The notes under the pieces were generated by a model. The model was not told the DNA's origin. It saw nothing but the letters and a program-made list of their open reading frames with translations, and did not search any database. Source: Marinifilum caeruleilacunae (GTDB taxonomy: Bacteria; Bacteroidota; Bacteroidia; Bacteroidales; Marinifilaceae). From it: a stretch of 64,000 nucleotides of DNA. Made by a program: the position numbers and the translations under genes. This document shows positions 57,545 through 64,000 of the stretch, piece after piece; position 1 is the first letter of the stretch, and every line of letters begins with the position of its first letter. The stretch is from the NCBI RefSeq assembly GCF_013141825.1, contig NZ_RZNH01000011.1:62351-126350 (forward strand), read 5' to 3'.

Positions 57545-58315
57545 ATGAATATAAAACCGAAAAATCTCCATTTACATATTGCCTATTGGATTTTTACTCT
57601 ACTCGTTTTAATCCGGGCATTTGGGTTTTCATGGGAAGATAAAACCCATGCATTTTACTTCGTAGGAACGATTTTTCTGATTGTAATAGGAACATCATAT
57701 TTTTTCAATTATGTGCTAGTACGGAAATTTTACTATACAAAAAGATATGGAAGATTTACATTTTATACCTTTTGTATGGCTATCATTTCGTTTTACCTTG
57801 AAATGCTGGTTTTACTATTTTTTTATATCTATCTGGTAGACTTGAATTATTTTGGTTTAGATCCTGATGCAGCTCAACCATTACTTCTGGCAGTTGTATT
57901 GTATTTTTTGATACTTGTAGGTAGCTTTTTATTGATGATTACCCAAATCAAAGAAAATCAGCAAGTAATTCAACAACTGGTGGATGAAAAAGAGAAGATG
58001 AAAAATTCTTTTCTTGAAATCATGTCGAATCGGAAAATGGCCAAAATACCTTATGATAATATTGTTTACATTGAAAGCTTATCGAATTACATTAAGGTAA
58101 TTACATTAGACAATGAAATTATAAGCAAAGAGAAAATAAGTAAACTATATGAGAGATTACCTGATGGTTTTTTAAGAATTCATCGTTCATTTATTATCAA
58201 TACAGAAAGAATTAAAGAGCGCTCACTCGATGAGGTTTTGGTTGAGGATGTTAGGCTAAATATTGGAAGGACTTACAGAAAAGAAGTAAAAGAGTTGCTT
58301 AATCAGAGAGCTTAA
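57545..58315 (+). CDS. Membrane-anchored LytTR transcriptional regulator
   Basis: 256 residues: four N-terminal TM helices (~10-135), a coiled linker (QIKENQQVIQQLVDEKEKMKNSF), and a LytTR DNA-binding domain (~165-256: IPYDNIVYIESLSNYIKVIT, FLRIHRSFIINTERI, IGRTYRKEVKELL). There is no receiver or kinase domain, so it is a one-component regulator sensing at the membrane. It is divergent from the ExbB-like/hydrolase pair, which it probably controls. Confidence 0.9.
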   Translation: MNIKPKNLHLHIAYWIFTLLVLIRAFGFSWEDKTHAFYFVGTIFLIVIGTSYFFNYVLVRKFYYTKRYGRFTFYTFCMAIISFYLEMLVLLFFYIYLVDLNYFGLDPDAAQPLLLAVVLYFLILVGSFLLMITQIKENQQVIQQLVDEKEKMKNSFLEIMSNRKMAKIPYDNIVYIESLSNYIKVITLDNEIISKEKISKLYERLPDGFLRIHRSFIINTERIKERSLDEVLVEDVRLNIGRTYRKEVKELLNQRA

Positions 58316-58421
58316 AATTATTATTTATAAATATCATAGCCGATCCCTGCTCTATAGTTTTGCGCTCGGTGAAATACATGTGTTTTGTATAATTAGTAAG
58401 TTAACTTCCTTAAGTTCAACG
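58316..58421. other. Spacer before first repeat unit
   Basis: AT-rich, no gene or structure seen. Confidence 0.3.
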
Positions 58422-58518
58422 GGGAGTAAATTAGGGTAAATCAACAAAAGTAAATGTTTGTAAATCGCATTAAAACAGCTGGTTACAAATAAAAGTCAAG
58501 GTTCTGGTGGGGTCACAA
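58422..58518 (+). repeat. 97-bp repeat unit, copy 1, ending in a degenerate tRNA-Arg 3' end
   Basis: Begins GGGAGTAAATTAGGG and ends with a 23-bp block (58496-58518, core GGTTCTGGTGGGGTCACAA). It matches copy 2 (59624-59720) without gaps: the first 15 and last 23 bp are identical and the 59-bp middle is ~63% identical by eye. The tail corresponds to the T arm and acceptor end of tRNA-Arg(CCT) with ~6 nt of the T loop missing, and the similarity to the tRNA locus continues into the following terminator. Interpreted as a remnant attachment site; the interpretation is inference. Confidence 0.75.
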
Positions 58519-58525
58519 GTAATTG

Positions 58526-58551
58526 AAGCTGATAGAGTTATCAGCTTTTTT
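58526..58551 (+). terminator. Terminator following repeat copy 1
   Basis: Nine-bp stem (58526-58534 with 58539-58547), 4-nt loop, T run. Its stem sequence (AAGCTGAT/ATCAGCTT) resembles the tRNA-Arg terminator. Confidence 0.75.
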
Positions 58552-58809
58552 ATGGAGTCCTGATGTTACTTAACACACTCGATTAAAAATTTCATCCTTT
58601 CAATATGATTATTTAGAATGCCCATTAGGCTTGTTTTATCCGCTTTGCGGTCTAAAATCTATCCATAAAGTCAATTTGTTGATAAATACTTGAAGCCTTT
58701 TAAAAAAGGCTAAAAGGTGCTTCTATGCTATTCGGTTAACCATTTATTTTGCATTCGTAGTTCTTTTGTTGTTAATTTCTATATTTATAACTTGAAGATC
58801 CTAAATATT
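58552..58809. other. Upstream region of the orphan lipoprotein gene
   Basis: AT-rich, with a short ACTTGAAG... repeat-like stretch around 58690-58720; no gene, promoter match or RNA recognised. Confidence 0.25.
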
Positions 58810-59556
58810 ATGAATTTATTCATTCCAATTGTAATGATGAGATTTTATGTTTTAATAATGATAACACTCACAATTTTTCTTACCTCATGTTTAAAAGTGA
58901 AGAAGAATAATTTTACGAGTGAAATTCAACAAGAAACCGAAGGGGAAGCTCCTTCTATGGCATCTTCTCCAACTAAAGAAGTTTATTACAGGACGAAAAA
59001 TGGAATTACAGATACTATCGTTGTCGATTCTACATTAGTTAAAGCTTTTATAGTTGATATGGATACAATAGACAATAAAATCTACATAGCGTATTCAAAA
59101 TCAGAAGTAAAATATTCCGTTAAAGCAGATTCAAGTATTTTTTATATTGCACACTTTTTTAATTCTGTGGATTTAAATAGTGAACCTTTAAAAAAGTATC
59201 ACCTTTTCAAGCATGGTAAGATTAAACCTAATGAACAAGAACTAAAAATAACGGATTTTGGTTGGTATGAAGACCATATTGAAATAAAACAAATAAAGAA
59301 AATACCTTTTGCTGACTCTATTACTTATGTAAAAACAAGATCTTTTCATGATGATGGCTTATACGTACATACCTTGATAGAGGATTCAAGTGATGGATTT
59401 CTTAAATTATTTGAAATTCAATGTTCTAATAAATCGATCGACTTCAAAGTTGTTAGTGATTCCATAATTCAAGTTCACTTTTATATTTACAACGATCAAA
59501 TTAGTTTGAAAGATAGCCTTAGCTATAATTTAGGATCAAGAAAGAGATTAAATTAA
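58810..59556 (+). CDS. Hypothetical lipoprotein
   Basis: 248 residues; not recognised. A lipoprotein signal ends LTIFLTSC, and starts at 58834 or 58837 would shorten the n-region to the usual length. The rest is soluble, beta-rich and acidic-to-mixed (TDTIVVDSTLVKAFIVDMDTIDNK, SYNLGSRKRLN at the end) and may form a beta-sandwich. It lies between the two 97-bp repeat units, is more AT-rich than the flanking chromosome and has no neighbour on its transcript, consistent with acquired DNA. Confidence 0.65.
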   Translation: MNLFIPIVMMRFYVLIMITLTIFLTSCLKVKKNNFTSEIQQETEGEAPSMASSPTKEVYYRTKNGITDTIVVDSTLVKAFIVDMDTIDNKIYIAYSKSEVKYSVKADSSIFYIAHFFNSVDLNSEPLKKYHLFKHGKIKPNEQELKITDFGWYEDHIEIKQIKKIPFADSITYVKTRSFHDDGLYVHTLIEDSSDGFLKLFEIQCSNKSIDFKVVSDSIIQVHFYIYNDQISLKDSLSYNLGSRKRLN

Positions 59557-59623
59557 GTATAAAAATGCCTTATATATTGGGACTCTTATTTATGGTCAGT
59601 TTGTAATATCCTAAAAACTAGCA

Positions 59624-59720
59624 GGGAGTAAATTAGGGGATGTTCTCAAAAATATAAGCCTGTAAAATGCATAAACACAGGTGTATATAAGGAAAAATCA
59701 AGGTTCTGGTGGGGTCACAA
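59624..59720 (+). repeat. 97-bp repeat unit, copy 2, ending in a degenerate tRNA-Arg 3' end
   Basis: Same 15-bp head and 23-bp tail as copy 1, with the same 74-bp distance from head to tail start. The 15-bp head contains GGGAGT and runs into GGGGAT, a direct-repeat look typical of recombinase arm sites. The tail carries the same 6-nt T-loop deletion relative to tRNA-Arg. Confidence 0.75.
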
Positions 59721-59731
59721 AATATTATAAG

Positions 59732-59764
59732 CTCCGAATCCAAAAAGGATTACGGAGTTTTTTT
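59732..59764 (+). terminator. Terminator following repeat copy 2
   Basis: Ten-bp stem with a one-base bulge (59732-59741 with 59747-59757), AAAAA loop, seven Ts. The style is that of tRNA terminators. Confidence 0.8.
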
Positions 59765-59944
59765 GCTTAAGTGAAACAAGTTATATACGCCTACCTCTTG
59801 CTATTCCAGATACTAAAGAACCTAAATAAATCAGAAAGCATATTTCATGAAGCACACAAGCAAAAGAGCTGTTTTTTAATGCTTAGATAGAATTGATTAC
59901 AAGAATTTATTGCTTAATGGTGAGGTTTATTTTATTTCAATTAG
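59765..59944. other. Spacer upstream of the Fur-family regulator
   Basis: AT-rich; no gene seen. Confidence 0.3.
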
Positions 59945-59982
59945 TATATTTGCAACAATGTTGCATATGAATCGCTGTTGCA
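59945..59982 (+). promoter_or_regulatory. Metalloregulator operator overlapping the -7 promoter element
   Basis: TATATTTG (59945-59952) matches the Bacteroidota -7 element. It overlaps a perfect 7-1-7 palindrome TGCAACAATGTTGCA (59951-59965), the geometry used by Fur/Zur proteins. A further half site TGTTGCA (59976-59982) ends 3 bp before the regulator's start codon. Autorepression of the operon by its first gene is the likely function. Confidence 0.7.
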
Positions 59983-59985
59983 AAA

Positions 59986-60387
59986 ATGAAACAAATTTCT
60001 AAAATATTACAAGAAAGAGATTTGGTACGTACTTCATGTCGTGAAGAAATTATTGAGGCTATTGTTGAGTCGCCAACTCCTTTGTCGGAAGAGGAAATAA
60101 AAACTGTTATTTCCGGCAATTTCGACAGGACAACTTTGTACCGTACTTTTAAAACTCTTCTTGAAAAGGAGGTCATTCACAAAATTGTAATTGACAAAAC
60201 CCTTGTAAAATATGCAATTACTGAGAAGCTGAACCGAAGCAAGCAACATGCCCATTTTTATTGCCTGAAATGTAGCGAGGTGTATTGCATTCCTGAGGTA
60301 AATTGGGATTATAAAGGTTTGCCTGATAATTATAAACCTAAGCAATCCGAGCTTTTAATAAAAGGATATTGTTCAAATTGTAATTAA
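59986..60387 (+). CDS. Fur-family metalloregulator, probably Zur
   Basis: 133 residues. N-terminal winged helix (RTSCREEIIEAIVESPTPLSEEEIKTVI, DRTTLYRTFKTLLEKEVIHKI) and a short dimerisation/metal domain with HAHFYCLKCSEVYC and a terminal CSNC, giving two CxxC pairs for the structural zinc. The truncated C-terminus is usual for Bacteroidota Zur-like proteins. Context (COG0523 GTPases next to it) favours zinc over iron or peroxide sensing. It is the first gene of the run, 10 bp before the GTPase gene. Confidence 0.85.
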   Translation: MKQISKILQERDLVRTSCREEIIEAIVESPTPLSEEEIKTVISGNFDRTTLYRTFKTLLEKEVIHKIVIDKTLVKYAITEKLNRSKQHAHFYCLKCSEVYCIPEVNWDYKGLPDNYKPKQSELLIKGYCSNCN

Positions 60388-60397
60388 TCAAAAAAAT

Positions 60398-61456
60398 ATG
60401 GATAGTAGAATCCCAGTAACAATTATAACAGGATTTTTAGGGGCTGGAAAAACAACTTTACTCAATCAATTGATAAAAGACCATCCTCAAAAAAAGTTTG
60501 CCATTATTGAGAATGAGTTTGGTGAAATTGGAATTGATGGTGGTTTAATAGTAGGTACAGACGAGAACATTTTCGAACTCTCCAATGGCTGTATCTGCTG
60601 TTCATTAAGCGAAGGTTTTTATGAAACGATTACAAAGTTATTGGACAGTCCTCATCCGTTTAATCACCTACTGATTGAAACCACAGGAATAGCCGATCCG
60701 GACTCTATTATTAAGGCCTTTCTTTCAATGGAAGTAATTCAGATGAACTTTAGACTCGATAGCGTTATTTGTCTAGCTGATTGTGCCAATATGGAAGATC
60801 TGATCGATGAGCAGCCTGAAGTTAGAAAACAATTGGCATTGGCAGATGTGGTGCTTTTAAATAAAGCAGACACGATTCAAGAGAACTATTTGAAAAAATT
60901 ACAAGCTGTGATAATTGGGATCAATTCCACTGCAACAATTTATCCTGTAGAATTCGCAAATCTGAGTGGTGTTGATTTGCTTGATTTAAAAGCATTCTCG
61001 GCTCGAACCATTGAGAAATCAAGCATGTCGTTTCAAAACTTATCGATAGTAGGTGATGCGATTGATCCTCAGCCTTCATTATTAAGTAAGCCAATTGTTC
61101 ATTCAACCAAACACCATCATGAACATCAGCACGATATAAAATCTTTTGGGTTTAAGATTCCAGGGAGTTTTGATATGATGAAATTTGATATATGGATGGA
61201 GAGTTTTCTCTACTTTAATCAAGATACCGTATTCAGAGTAAAAGGAATACTTAGCTTTGATAATGTTCCGGAGAAAGGAATTTTTCAGGCGGTTAGGAGC
61301 AACTACATGATTGAAGCCGGAGAGAAATGGGGAACAGAAGCCCGTTTTAGCATCTTAATTTTTATTGGAAAAGAACTTAACCAGAAAATGCTGGATGAAA
61401 ACCTCTGCCAACTGCTTGCAAAACCTGTTGAAGCGATCAAATCGGAAGCTGGATAA
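60398..61456 (+). CDS. COG0523 (CobW/YciC) GTPase with His-rich loop
   Basis: 352 residues, cytoplasmic. Walker A GFLGAGKT (12-19), the metal-binding CxCC motif in NGCICCSL (Cys65, 67, 68), Walker-B-like ETTGIADP and NKAD (155-158). A His-rich stretch (HSTKHHHEHQHD, ~235-246) separates the G domain from the C-terminal CobW_C domain (FRVKGILSF onward). COG0523 proteins deliver zinc or other metals to client enzymes at the cost of GTP. The His loop could store or hand over metal. Confidence 0.9.
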   Translation: MDSRIPVTIITGFLGAGKTTLLNQLIKDHPQKKFAIIENEFGEIGIDGGLIVGTDENIFELSNGCICCSLSEGFYETITKLLDSPHPFNHLLIETTGIADPDSIIKAFLSMEVIQMNFRLDSVICLADCANMEDLIDEQPEVRKQLALADVVLLNKADTIQENYLKKLQAVIIGINSTATIYPVEFANLSGVDLLDLKAFSARTIEKSSMSFQNLSIVGDAIDPQPSLLSKPIVHSTKHHHEHQHDIKSFGFKIPGSFDMMKFDIWMESFLYFNQDTVFRVKGILSFDNVPEKGIFQAVRSNYMIEAGEKWGTEARFSILIFIGKELNQKMLDENLCQLLAKPVEAIKSEAG

Positions 61457-61522
61457 TAAATCAATTTTATTGACTTTAAATGTACAATCATTCCAGACCT
61501 TATACTTAAAAATAAGAAATCA

Positions 61523-61909
61523 ATGAAAATCTCAGCAGATAATATTGGTATGGCAAGCACAACTTTATGTCTTGTACATTGTATTTTAACTCCATTTATT
61601 TTTATTGCCCAGGCTTGTGCTGCAAGCTGCTGCGCTGAGAGCCCTGTTTGGTGGCGAGTTATAGACTTCCTTTTTCTTGTTATCTCCTTTATTGCCGTTT
61701 ATTTTGCAGCCAAAAACAGCTCAAAGCGATGGGTAAAGATAGCACTCTATGTTCTTTTTGCTTTTCTAAGCTTTTTCATTATTAATGAACATGCTGGCAG
61801 TTTACAATTAAATAGAATTTTCTTGTATACACCTGCATTTTTATTATTTGCCTTGCATTTGTACAACAAAAAGTATTGCCAATGCCAGGATGAATGTTAT
61901 ACTGTCTAA
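61523..61909 (+). CDS. MerC-domain membrane protein
   Basis: 128 residues, four TM helices. The MerC signature lies in TM1 ([18 protein letters not shown], with Cys and His), plus AASCCAESP between helices and a Cys-rich tail CQCQDEC. MerC was named from mercury uptake, but no other mer gene is here; within a COG0523 operon a role in moving zinc or a similar metal is more likely. It lies 10 bp before the second GTPase. Confidence 0.85.
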   Translation: MKISADNIGMASTTLCLVHCILTPFIFIAQACAASCCAESPVWWRVIDFLFLVISFIAVYFAAKNSSKRWVKIALYVLFAFLSFFIINEHAGSLQLNRIFLYTPAFLLFALHLYNKKYCQCQDECYTV

Positions 61910-61919
61910 AAAACAAAAT

Positions 61920-63122
61920 ATGATGACTAAAAAGTTACCAGTTACAGTTTTAAGCGGTTTTTTGGGAGCTGGCAAAACAACCTTGCTTAACCACATTTTG
62001 CATAACAAAGAAAATCTTCGTGCTGCTGTTATTGTCAACGATATGAGCGAGGTAAACATAGATGCACAATTGGTTGAAAATGAAAATGTTCTCTCGCGTA
62101 CTGATGAGAAACTTGTTGAAATGAGCAACGGTTGCATTTGCTGTACCTTGCGTGAAGACCTTGTAAAAGAAGTCGAAAAACTGGCACAGCAGAATCGCTT
62201 CGATTATCTATTTATAGAAAGTACGGGTATTAGCGAACCCATACCTGTGGCACAAACATTTACATATGCTTTTGAAGAATCAGGAATTGACCTTACGAAA
62301 TGGGCAAGGCTTGATACCATGGTAACCGTTGTGGATGCTTTCAATTTTGAAAAAGATTTTGATAGCTTAGATACCATAGCAAACCGGGGCATGAATGATG
62401 ATGATCCTGAAGATCAGCGTACAATTGTAAACTTATTGACTGACCAGATTGAATTTGCCAATGTGATTATCATTAACAAAGCCGACTTGATTAGTGAGGA
62501 AAGACTGGTGCAATTAAAAGCAATCATTCATAAATTGAATCCAGTAGCCAAAATATTGGAATCAAGTTTTGCAAAAATTAACCTGAAAGAGATTGTAAAT
62601 ACTGAACTATTCAATTTTGAAGAAGCTTCTTCGGCTGCAGGTTGGATTAAAGAACTTGAGGGAGAACATACCCCAGAAACAGAGGAGTATGACATTTCTT
62701 CCTTTATTTTCCGAGATAAACGGCCTTTTCATCCTGAAAGGTTTTGGCGTTATGTGAATTTCGAATGGGATGGAGCAATTATCCGAAGTAAAGGACTGTT
62801 CTGGATTGCCTCACGACCTAAAGAGGCTATAAACTGGAGTCAGGCCGGAGGATCATTACGAGCTGATAAAGCAGGTGTTTGGTGGGCTTCCCTTGATATA
62901 ATTGAACGGAATCAACATCCAGCGTTTCAGCAAAACGAAGAATACATTATGAGCAAATGGGACCAACGTTTTGGCGACAGGCAAAACGAACTTGTTATTA
63001 TAGGACAGGATATGGATGAAGAAGCAATAAAACAGGAATTGCAAGCTTGTTTATGCACCGAAGCAGAAATTAGAACTATGGAATTGAATGCAGATAATTT
63101 TGTGGATGAATGGCCAGTTTAA
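61920..63122 (+). CDS. COG0523 GTPase, ZigA-type zinc metallochaperone
   Basis: 400 residues from the ATG at 61920, just after MerC; the frame is open further upstream but that part overlaps merC and is not conserved. Walker [10 protein letters not shown], CxCC in [16 protein letters not shown] (Cys72, 74, 75), ESTGISEP and NKAD. Length and the C-terminal domain ([40 protein letters not shown]) match ZigA-type proteins, a different subgroup from the 352-residue protein upstream. Two subgroups in one operon suggests different clients. Confidence 0.92.
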   Translation: MMTKKLPVTVLSGFLGAGKTTLLNHILHNKENLRAAVIVNDMSEVNIDAQLVENENVLSRTDEKLVEMSNGCICCTLREDLVKEVEKLAQQNRFDYLFIESTGISEPIPVAQTFTYAFEESGIDLTKWARLDTMVTVVDAFNFEKDFDSLDTIANRGMNDDDPEDQRTIVNLLTDQIEFANVIIINKADLISEERLVQLKAIIHKLNPVAKILESSFAKINLKEIVNTELFNFEEASSAAGWIKELEGEHTPETEEYDISSFIFRDKRPFHPERFWRYVNFEWDGAIIRSKGLFWIASRPKEAINWSQAGGSLRADKAGVWWASLDIIERNQHPAFQQNEEYIMSKWDQRFGDRQNELVIIGQDMDEEAIKQELQACLCTEAEIRTMELNADNFVDEWPV

Positions 63123-63194
63123 ATATTTTTAACAATGAATTGTAATTTAAGCAGAACCAAAAACGATAATTTTAAAATTTGTAATTGAATAAAT

Positions 63195-63830
63195 ATGGCC
63201 CTTATAAAAACGGAAGCTCTTTCGTATCAATATCCCGGAGGAAAGATTTTAAATTTCCCCGCTTTGCAAATTGGAATAAATGAATCATGGCTGCTTACAG
63301 GAAACTCAGGAAGTGGAAAAACTACCTTGCTTCATTTAATTTCAGGCATTTTAATGCCATCTAGCGGAACATTGCAAATTGCCAATACATTGCTAAATAA
63401 TTTAAGACCAGCAGAGATTGATGTCTACCGAGCCAAAAACATTGGCATGGTTTTTCAAAAAAGCTATTTTATTGATGCCTTAAGCATGCATAAGAATTTG
63501 TTGTACTTCGCTGAATTATCGGGAAAAAAGGCAGATATAGAATTTGTGAATAAACTTTTGAACGATTTAGGAATAGCAAATTTAGCACGCAAGAAACCTA
63601 CAACACTAAGTAGTGGAGAACTTCAGCGTTTTTCAATTGCAAGAGCCCTTATAAATAAACCTGGAATTATTTTAGCCGATGAACCTACGTCTAGCCTAGA
63701 TGACGATAATTGTAAGCGTTTTATCGAGTTAATTATTGGTATTTGCAAAAGTTACGGTGTAACTCTTGTAGTAGCAACTCATGATGCACGATTGAAAAAA
63801 GAATTTGTAAATACAATCCAACTAAATTAA
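63195..63830 (+). CDS. ABC transporter ATP-binding protein (LolD/MacB type)
   Basis: 211 residues. Walker A GNSGSGKTT (36-44), Q loop MVFQKSYF, signature LSSGELQ (138-143), Walker B ILADEPTSSLD (159-169), H loop VVATHD. It pairs with the FtsX-like permease starting 2 bp after its stop. LolD/MacB-type transporters work by mechanotransmission on periplasmic partners rather than by import. The Zur-regulated PA4063-PA4066 genes of Pseudomonas aeruginosa include a transporter of this type, which supports a zinc link. Confidence 0.9.
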   Translation: MALIKTEALSYQYPGGKILNFPALQIGINESWLLTGNSGSGKTTLLHLISGILMPSSGTLQIANTLLNNLRPAEIDVYRAKNIGMVFQKSYFIDALSMHKNLLYFAELSGKKADIEFVNKLLNDLGIANLARKKPTTLSSGELQRFSIARALINKPGIILADEPTSSLDDDNCKRFIELIIGICKSYGVTLVVATHDARLKKEFVNTIQLN

Positions 63831-63832
63831 GT

Positions 63833-64000
63833 ATGCTGACAATAGTAAAAATAGCAGTTGCAAAATTGCTTCATAAACCATACAATAGTGCGTTAAGTGT
63901 ACTTTTATTTGCAATAGGTGTAGCACTTATTTCATTGATAATAAAAACAGAAACCTTGCTGAATAATCAATACAAAAACAATTTAGCAGGAATCGATTTA
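63833..64000 (+). CDS. FtsX-like ABC permease (3' part beyond window)
   Basis: The first 56 codons are visible: MLTIVKIAVAKLLHKPYN, a TM helix (SVLLFAIGVALISLII) and the start of a periplasmic domain (LLNNQYKNNLAGIDL). This is the N-terminal pattern of MacB/FtsX-type permeases. It is the partner of the ATPase just upstream and is cut by the window edge. Confidence 0.82.
   Translation, partial: MLTIVKIAVAKLLHKPYNSALSVLLFAIGVALISLIIKTETLLNNQYKNNLAGIDL

Noticed and set aside
58496-58551. Possible second tRNA gene
   Set aside because: Only the T arm and acceptor end resemble tRNA-Arg, with 6 nt of the T loop missing; no D or anticodon arm precedes it.
61523-61909. Mercury-resistance operon
   Set aside because: Only a MerC-like protein is present, without merA, merP, merT or MerR; neighbours are COG0523 GTPases and a Fur-family regulator.
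61848-61919. Longer N-terminus for the ZigA-type GTPase
   Set aside because: The extension overlaps the merC end, has no conserved residues, and the ATG at 61920 starts directly at the conserved region.

Overview
The window comes from a marine-type Bacteroidota, most likely class Bacteroidia near the Marinilabiliales/Marinifilaceae. This is inferred from AT-rich DNA, many lipoproteins with a Cys lipobox, a type IX secretion protein (PorZ-like), GH92/GH3 glycan-degradation genes, little Shine-Dalgarno signal, and several promoters of the Bacteroidota form TTTG-N19/20-TAnnTTTG. The assignment rests on gene content only.

Region 1 (1-13.6 kb, + strand) is a glycoside-degradation run without SusC/SusD in view: two GH92 alpha-mannosidase-type enzymes, two exported (alpha/alpha)6-barrel glycosidases of unassigned specificity, a cytoplasmic mannose-6-phosphate-isomerase-like protein with an unusual N-terminal half, and a GH3 enzyme with a PA14 insert. 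Together they look like a mannose-containing-glycan utilisation operon whose start lies left of the window. Region 2 (13.6-24.3 kb) is mostly housekeeping: a methyltransferase, a Na/Pi cotransporter, an RND exporter, a polyprenyl synthase, atpD-atpC, a heptosyltransferase-like enzyme and a glutathione-peroxidase-like protein.

Region 3 (24.4-30.5 kb, - strand) is one tightly packed run in the order OmpR-type response regulator, histidine kinase, GT2, tandem LAB_N membrane protein, ArnT-like glycosyltransferase and NAD-sugar epimerase. It resembles a self-regulated lipid A/envelope glycosylation operon of PmrAB-Arn logic. Region 4 (30.6-54.8 kb) is a mixed chromosomal stretch: a serine hydrolase, YihY, an M81/MlrC-type lipoprotein, a PQQ-like propeller, thioredoxins, a KamA-type radical SAM protein, a U32 peptidase, DUF2797, ilvE, ahpCF, an aminotransferase, an adenylyl cyclase-HD fusion, a universal stress protein, and rdgB-porZ-recO.

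Region 5 (54.86-59.8 kb) starts at tRNA-Arg(CCT). Two degenerate copies of the tRNA 3' end, each the tail of an ungapped ~97-bp repeat unit, lie 3.6 and 4.8 kb downstream. They bracket accessory genes (penicillin-binding-type hydrolase, ExbB-like membrane protein, membrane LytTR regulator, orphan lipoprotein), which suggests layered integration at this tRNA. Region 6 (59.9-64 kb) looks like a metal-starvation operon: a Fur/Zur-family regulator behind a perfect 7-1-7 palindrome overlapping a -7 element, two different COG0523 GTPases, a MerC-like membrane protein, and a LolD/FtsX-type ABC transporter cut by the right edge. Regions 3, 5 and 6 are the parts most worth following up.
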